From an uncultured Eggerthellaceae bacterium (lineage in GTDB: Bacteria; Actinomycetota; Coriobacteriia; Coriobacteriales; Eggerthellaceae): a stretch of DNA of 64,000 nt. The stretch's first letter is position 1. Each line of letters starts with the position of its first letter. The notes beneath the pieces are model-generated. The model searched no databases. It saw only the letters and a program-made list of their open reading frames with translations, and was not told the origin of the DNA. Location: NCBI GenBank assembly GCA_910588435.1, contig CAJUPL010000003.1, positions 76,265 through 140,264 of the forward strand. The letters are read 5' to 3'. This document shows positions 60,410-64,000 of this stretch, one piece after another. The translations under genes were made by a program, and so were the position numbers.

Positions 60410-61246
60410 ATGGAGCAAGGGTTGGCAAAGGGCAAGCATATAGCGCAACGCGCAAAGCATGTGGCTGCGGCGTCTGCGTCTGTGGCAGCCGGCACGCATA
60501 AGCAGCGTGGGCATCGCCACATATGCATATTGCTGACAGTGCCTGTTCTGGCGCTGGCCGCAGGGCTTGGTGCTGCAACCCTCCAGAACCATCTTGGCAG
60601 CGCTGAGCGGGCTGTGGCGCAAGACGTTCCAGCCATCTCAATGGATGTGGTGCCAACGCAGGCATCTGATGAGGCTTCCGCTGAGTCCTTCATCTTGGAA
60701 AGCGGCGCCACGCGCAATGTTGACGCAACCATCCAAGAGGTCCAGGTGAAAGAGGAAGAGGCGCGCATCGCGGCTGAAGAGGCTGAGCGCGCAGCTGAGG
60801 AAGAGGCCATCAGGCAGGCTCAAGAGGCTCAGAGCAAGAAGAGCTCCGCCGCTGTTGGCATCGGCAATGTTGACTTCACCGTTGGCCATGACGCATTCGT
60901 GGCCGAATGGACTGAGCGCATTGACAACTACCTAGCAGGTTTCCCCCTTGCTGGCCACGGTGCTGACTTCGCAGAGGCTGCTTGGCAGCACGGCGTTGAC
61001 CCGCGCTGGTCTCCGGCCATCTCCATGACTGAGAGCACCAAGGGCACCAATTGCTTCATGGCATACAACGCTTGGGGCTGGACTGGTAGCCTTGGCGGCA
61101 ACTGGTCAACGGCCATCTACAATCACGTTGCGGGCCTGGCTGCGGGTTACGGTCACACCATCACTCGTGCCAACGCTGCAAAGTATTGCCCGCCCAACGC
61201 TGATCACTGGTATTCCACCACTCTCTCAGAGATGGCGAAGATCTAG
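60410..61246 (+). CDS. Secreted lysozyme/glucosaminidase-like protein
   Basis: Seen: 278 residues. A membrane segment at about 38-57 (ICILLTVPVLALAAGLGA) serves as anchor or signal; a coiled coil (KEEEARIAAEEAERAAEEEAI) follows; then a C-terminal domain with DPRWSPAISMTESTKGTNCF, NAWGWTG and YNHVAGLAAGYGHTI, typical of lysozyme-like muramidase/glucosaminidase folds with Glu in MTES. Known: such enzymes cut glycan strands during wall turnover. AAGGAGGG lies upstream. Confidence 0.75.
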   Translation: MEQGLAKGKHIAQRAKHVAAASASVAAGTHKQRGHRHICILLTVPVLALAAGLGAATLQNHLGSAERAVAQDVPAISMDVVPTQASDEASAESFILESGATRNVDATIQEVQVKEEEARIAAEEAERAAEEEAIRQAQEAQSKKSSAAVGIGNVDFTVGHDAFVAEWTERIDNYLAGFPLAGHGADFAEAAWQHGVDPRWSPAISMTESTKGTNCFMAYNAWGWTGSLGGNWSTAIYNHVAGLAAGYGHTITRANAAKYCPPNADHWYSTTLSEMAKI

Positions 61247-61248
61247 CT

Positions 61249-61911
61249 GTGAGCAACGTCATCGTCGTTGGATGCGGACGCGTGGGTTCGCAGCTTGCGA
61301 ACATGCTCTCAGACAACGGCAATAACGTAAGCTGCATAGACAAATCTCCTGACGCATTCGCAAATCTTGGTCGCAACTTCAACGGCTCTACCATCCAGGG
61401 CGTAGGCTTTGACGAAGACGTCCTGGTGCGCGCAGGCGTTGAGGACTGTGACGTGCTTGCCGCTGTCACTCAATACGACAAGGTGAACATCATGTGCGCT
61501 GAGGTGGCAAGCCGTCTGTATGACGTTGAGCACGTCATCGCGCGCTTGTACAATCCAGAGCTTGAGCGCGCGTACATGCAGCTTGGCATTGATTACGTCT
61601 GCGGCACCTCCCTTGTGGCCGAAGACGTGTTCTCCAAGGTGATGGTGGGGCACGGAAGCCACGTCACCACGTTCGGTGACTTCGAAGTGGTCCGCTTCTC
61701 GCTTGACCTGTCGGGCCGTGAGGACTCGCGTAGCATCCGCGTCTCTGAGCTTGAGCGCGATCACGCCATCCGCATCATCGCGTTCGAGCGCGCAGACGGC
61801 TCATCCTCATCCATCCCGTCATCAGATTCGCTGCTCTACAGCGGTGACATCATCCTGGCCTGCGTTCGCCATGATCATATCCGCCAGCTATCCAAGTTCA
61901 TGCAGAGGTAG
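61249..61911 (+). CDS. trkA: TrkA-family potassium uptake regulator 1
   Basis: Seen: 220 residues. Rossmann RCK_N domain with VVGCGRVGSQLANMLSDNG, CIDKSPDAF, then RCK_C (RSIRVSELERDHAIRI). Known: NAD(H)-binding regulatory subunit of Trk/Ktr K+ channels. Start is GTG two bases after the previous stop. A second TrkA gene follows after 6 bp; the TrkH/KtrB channel is not in the window. Confidence 0.92.
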   Translation: MSNVIVVGCGRVGSQLANMLSDNGNNVSCIDKSPDAFANLGRNFNGSTIQGVGFDEDVLVRAGVEDCDVLAAVTQYDKVNIMCAEVASRLYDVEHVIARLYNPELERAYMQLGIDYVCGTSLVAEDVFSKVMVGHGSHVTTFGDFEVVRFSLDLSGREDSRSIRVSELERDHAIRIIAFERADGSSSSIPSSDSLLYSGDIILACVRHDHIRQLSKFMQR

Positions 61912-61917
61912 GCGGCC

Positions 61918-62589
61918 ATGTACATCATCATCGCAGGTGGCGGCAAGGTTGGCTCATACCTTTCGAACGTGTTCCTCTCAAGCGGCAATCAAGTTGCTGT
62001 GATCGAGGAGCGCGCTGAGACGGCAGACCTCTTGAGCGTGTCCCTTCAAGGGGAGTACCTGGTCATCAAGGGGGACTGCTGTGATTCGCGCGCGCAGGAG
62101 GATGCCGGCATCCGCCAGGCAGACGTGTTCGTTGGGGCAACGGGCCAAGATGACACGAATCTGGTTGCTTGTGAGATAGCGCAGCGCGTGTTCTCTGTTC
62201 CGCGCGTCATCGCGCGCGTCAACAACCCGAAGAACCTCCGCATCTTCCGTGAGGTGGGGATCGAATGCGTGTCCTCCACCACGCTCATCGCCAATCTGAT
62301 AGAGGAAGAAGCGCTCCTGGGCTCAGTGTCTGTTGTGTCTTCGCTGAACCACGGCAACGTCGCATTGTCTGAGTTCACGGTTGGGCGCATGCGCCACCAC
62401 TCAGACGAAGAGGGCATCACCATAGGTGAGATAGAGATGCCGGAAGGGTCATTGATCGTGGCGGTTGCCTATGAGGATGACGCGCAGGTGGCAGAGCCCG
62501 ATGTGGTGCTCTATCCGGGCGATCAAGTGATCGTAGTGGCTGAGAACAGCGTGCTGGATGAGGTTCGCACGCTATTCCGCAGCTTGTAG
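61918..62589 (+). CDS. trkA: TrkA-family potassium uptake regulator 2
   Basis: Seen: 223 residues with IIAGGGKVGSYLSNVFLSSG (nucleotide loop), VIEERAE, ARVNNPKNLRIFREVGIECV, and a C-terminal RCK_C (PEGSLIVAVAYEDD, YPGDQVIVVAE). Partner of the preceding TrkA; paired single-RCK genes imply a heteromeric ring. GTAGGCGGCC just upstream is a weak ribosome site. Confidence 0.92.
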   Translation: MYIIIAGGGKVGSYLSNVFLSSGNQVAVIEERAETADLLSVSLQGEYLVIKGDCCDSRAQEDAGIRQADVFVGATGQDDTNLVACEIAQRVFSVPRVIARVNNPKNLRIFREVGIECVSSTTLIANLIEEEALLGSVSVVSSLNHGNVALSEFTVGRMRHHSDEEGITIGEIEMPEGSLIVAVAYEDDAQVAEPDVVLYPGDQVIVVAENSVLDEVRTLFRSL

Positions 62590-62599
62590 AAAGGTTGGA

Positions 62600-63373
62600 A
62601 TGTTGACGAACTTGCTCTCGAATGCGGCGGCCATGTCAAGCTTGGGCGTCATCATCTTGGCTGTCACCATCGTGGTGGTAGCCATTTGGGTAGCAGTGCT
62701 CTCTGTCAAATGCAGCAAGCTGAAGAAGATCGTGCTCTTGCAGGAGGAGCGCATCGCCGAGATGTCCGTTCGAGGCGTGCAGGATGCCAGGCGCGGTGCT
62801 GCTGGCAAGGGCGCTCCTGTTTCTGCTAGCGGGATGCCCGCAACCGGTGCGCCGTCAGGCATGGCGCCTGTTGGCAGCAAGAAGGATGAGGATAAGCCGC
62901 AGAAGTCACGCGGGCGCAAGGGCAAGCCAACCATCCCTTTCGGTGCTAACAAGGAAGCGCAGGCGCAGGCCACCCGAGCGCTGGCTGACATGGCTGAGCC
63001 GCCTGACTACAATCCGGATTCCATTGACTTCTCCAAGGTTGAGGGGTTGCGTCAGCGCCCGCAGCCGCAGCCTGAGCCCAGGCCGCGCAAGGACGCCCAG
63101 ATGATGGATTTGCAGGTGACGGGCAGGATGCCTGTGGTTGCGGCGAAAGAGGCTGCACCTGCTGCGAAGCCTTCCTATGACCGAGTGGCCGAAGAGCTTC
63201 GCAGTCGAACTGGCGTGAGCTCTGCCTGGGTTGATGAGGATGCGCGTCGCGTTGTTGAGCGCCATGAGCGCCAGGCCAAGCGTCAGCGCTTGAGCGAACG
63301 CCGCCAGCAAGAGCAGCTTCGCCGTCAAGCGGAATCCATCGTGGCTGAGCACAATCGCCAACGAGGAATGTAA
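62600..63373 (+). CDS. Single-pass membrane protein of unknown function
   Basis: Function not recognised. Seen: 257 residues. One membrane helix (LGVIILAVTIVVVAIWVAVLSV, about 16-37), a long Gly/Ala/Pro- and Lys-rich disordered stretch, and a charged C-terminal helix (RRVVERHERQAKRQRLSERRQQEQLRRQAESIVAEHNRQRGM). Start chosen at MLTNLL with AAAGG upstream. Probably the last gene of the trkA operon. Confidence 0.65.
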   Translation: MLTNLLSNAAAMSSLGVIILAVTIVVVAIWVAVLSVKCSKLKKIVLLQEERIAEMSVRGVQDARRGAAGKGAPVSASGMPATGAPSGMAPVGSKKDEDKPQKSRGRKGKPTIPFGANKEAQAQATRALADMAEPPDYNPDSIDFSKVEGLRQRPQPQPEPRPRKDAQMMDLQVTGRMPVVAAKEAAPAAKPSYDRVAEELRSRTGVSSAWVDEDARRVVERHERQAKRQRLSERRQQEQLRRQAESIVAEHNRQRGM

Positions 63374-63374
63374 G

Positions 63375-63515
63375 GCTGCTTGCTGGCATCCTTGCTGCCA
63401 CAAAAATGCTGCATGGGCGAAGGACACGCCCATGCACTTTTATAACGGCCTTTAACTTTGCATGTGCAAGCACCTGCAAAGTAGCGGCCTTGGTGGCCTC
63501 CCGGCCACCTGTCCA
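63375..63515 (+). repeat. Family-2 structured repeat, copy b
   Basis: S1 TGCATGGGCG / CGCCCATGCA (63410-63436) with a T run; ATAACGGCCTTTAAC (63442); S2 ACTTTGCA/TGCAAAGT (63455-63482); GTAGCGGCCTTGG; S3 GGTGGCC-TCCC-GGCCACC (63492-63509). Confidence 0.75.
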
Positions 63516-63519
63516 ACCT

Positions 63520-63670
63520 GCAACTCTGGCTTCCTTGCTGCACCCGAAAATGCTGCACAGGCAAAGAGCATGCCTGTGCACTTTTATAACGGCCTTTAAC
63601 ATTCCGCATTCGCTTTCACGCTCATGCAGAATGTAGCGGCCTTGGGGCGCTCACGCGCCCCGTTCCGGGT
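63520..63670 (+). repeat. Family-2 structured repeat, copy c (tandem)
   Basis: S1 TGCACAGGCA / TGCCTGTGCA (63554-63580) with a T run; ATAACGGCCTTTAAC (63586); S2 ACATTCCGCAT / ATGCAGAATGT (63599-63634); GTAGCGGCCTTGG; S3 GGGGCGC-TCAC-GCGCCCC (63644-63661). In tandem with copy b. Confidence 0.75.
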
Positions 63671-63689
63671 GAATCATCTCCTGTAGGAC

Positions 63690-63920
63690 AGCCTCCCAAT
63701 TGTGGGCGCTTGCAATTCAAGCGCAGCATTGTCCCCACCATGTGGGCGCTTGCATCGCAATCACAACACCCCCCATGTGTGGGCGCTTCCATTGGAAGCG
63801 CAGTTGCACGCCAGTGCAACGTAACGCAGGCGACAGCCTGCGAACACCCGGATCCCAGCATCAGCTCAGGAAACCTAGCCTGGCGCAGACCACCTATCCG
63901 GGCGCATCAGGCTCCAACCC
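63690..63920 (+). repeat. Family-1 structured repeat, full copy c
   Basis: Two GTGGGCGCTTGCA units, then H1 CGCTTCC-ATT-GGAAGCG (63784-63800), H2 GTTGCAC-GCCA-GTGCAAC (63803-63820), GTAA, H3 CGCAGGC-GACA-GCCTGCG (63825-63842), CACCCGGAT and ATCCGGG. No gene in 63374-64000. Confidence 0.8.
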
Positions 63921-63975
63921 TCACCCTGCTCACATGCGATGGCCAGCACCCTCGCTAGGCCTCAGGCTGGCGGGT

Positions 63976-64000
63976 TGGTGTGATGGTGTATATCACACCA
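63976..64000. promoter_or_regulatory. Palindrome at the window edge
   Basis: TGGTGTGAT and ATCACACCA flank seven bases: a 9-bp perfect dyad, probably an operator or hairpin belonging to a gene beyond the window. Confidence 0.4.

Noticed and set aside
1..64000. tRNA or rRNA genes, including a tRNA attachment site for the prophage
   Set aside because: No cloverleaf-like sequence with TTCGAATC-type arm and CCA end was found near the prophage ends or elsewhere on reading; a dedicated scan was not possible.
63374..64000. Short open frames in the terminal repeat region
   Set aside because: They run through the covarying hairpin repeats and have no protein-like features.

Overview
The window looks like a chromosomal stretch of an anaerobic actinobacterium, probably Coriobacteriia / Eggerthellaceae. 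The pointers are an actinobacterial-type integration host factor, a fused MobB-MobA molybdenum-cofactor protein, many [4Fe-4S] proteins, a high-GC host codon style and a molybdopterin oxidoreductase cluster resembling those of gut Eggerthellaceae. The genus cannot be fixed from sequence reading alone.

Host segment 1 (1-15.6 kb) carries housekeeping and metabolic genes: the 5' end of threonine synthase, an SGNH hydrolase, tatA, greA-lysS, ybaB-recR, mobBA with an Fe-S protein, a DUF362 protein, actinobacterial IHF, a small alarmone synthetase, a glycine-amidinotransferase-like enzyme, ilvE-cimA-yerC (isoleucine supply) and a NUDIX hydrolase.

Prophage (about 15.7-50.4 kb). The left half has integrase, repressor/Cro/Xis-like genes, replication genes, small and large terminase and portal. 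The right half has scaffold, capsid, head-tail connectors, two tail-tip proteins, a collagen-like fibre, a BspA-like repeat protein, holin and endolysin. I see no tape-measure or tail-tube gene. Long non-coding stretches lie upstream of the large terminase, portal and scaffold genes and are packed with hairpins, including a perfect 25-bp closing stem.

Cargo inside the prophage (about 25.7-39.9 kb), between portal and scaffold. It holds an Abi/HEPN protein followed by two tandem hairpin-terminator repeats (possible RNA antitoxin), two XRE regulators, a PucR-type regulator, two cytoplasmic molybdopterin oxidoreductases each with its own small two-cluster ferredoxin, an MFS transporter between them, a zinc-ribbon protein, and a MerR / paired SMR efflux / GyrI-like group. 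The Mo cluster looks like a catechol-dehydroxylase-type anaerobic respiration or detoxification module, and the host mobBA gene could supply its cofactor. I see no transposase or recombinase that explains the insertion.

Host segment 2 (50.9-64 kb) holds a hybrid histidine kinase behind a roughly 118-bp symmetric operator array, Ppx/GppA phosphatase, cydAB, a PQY-rich membrane protein, a CBS/CorC protein, a lysozyme-like protein and two TrkA proteins. The host intergenic regions carry at least three families of structured repeats. In two of them the stems change sequence while base pairing, loop class and linkers are kept, which is covariation visible within this window.
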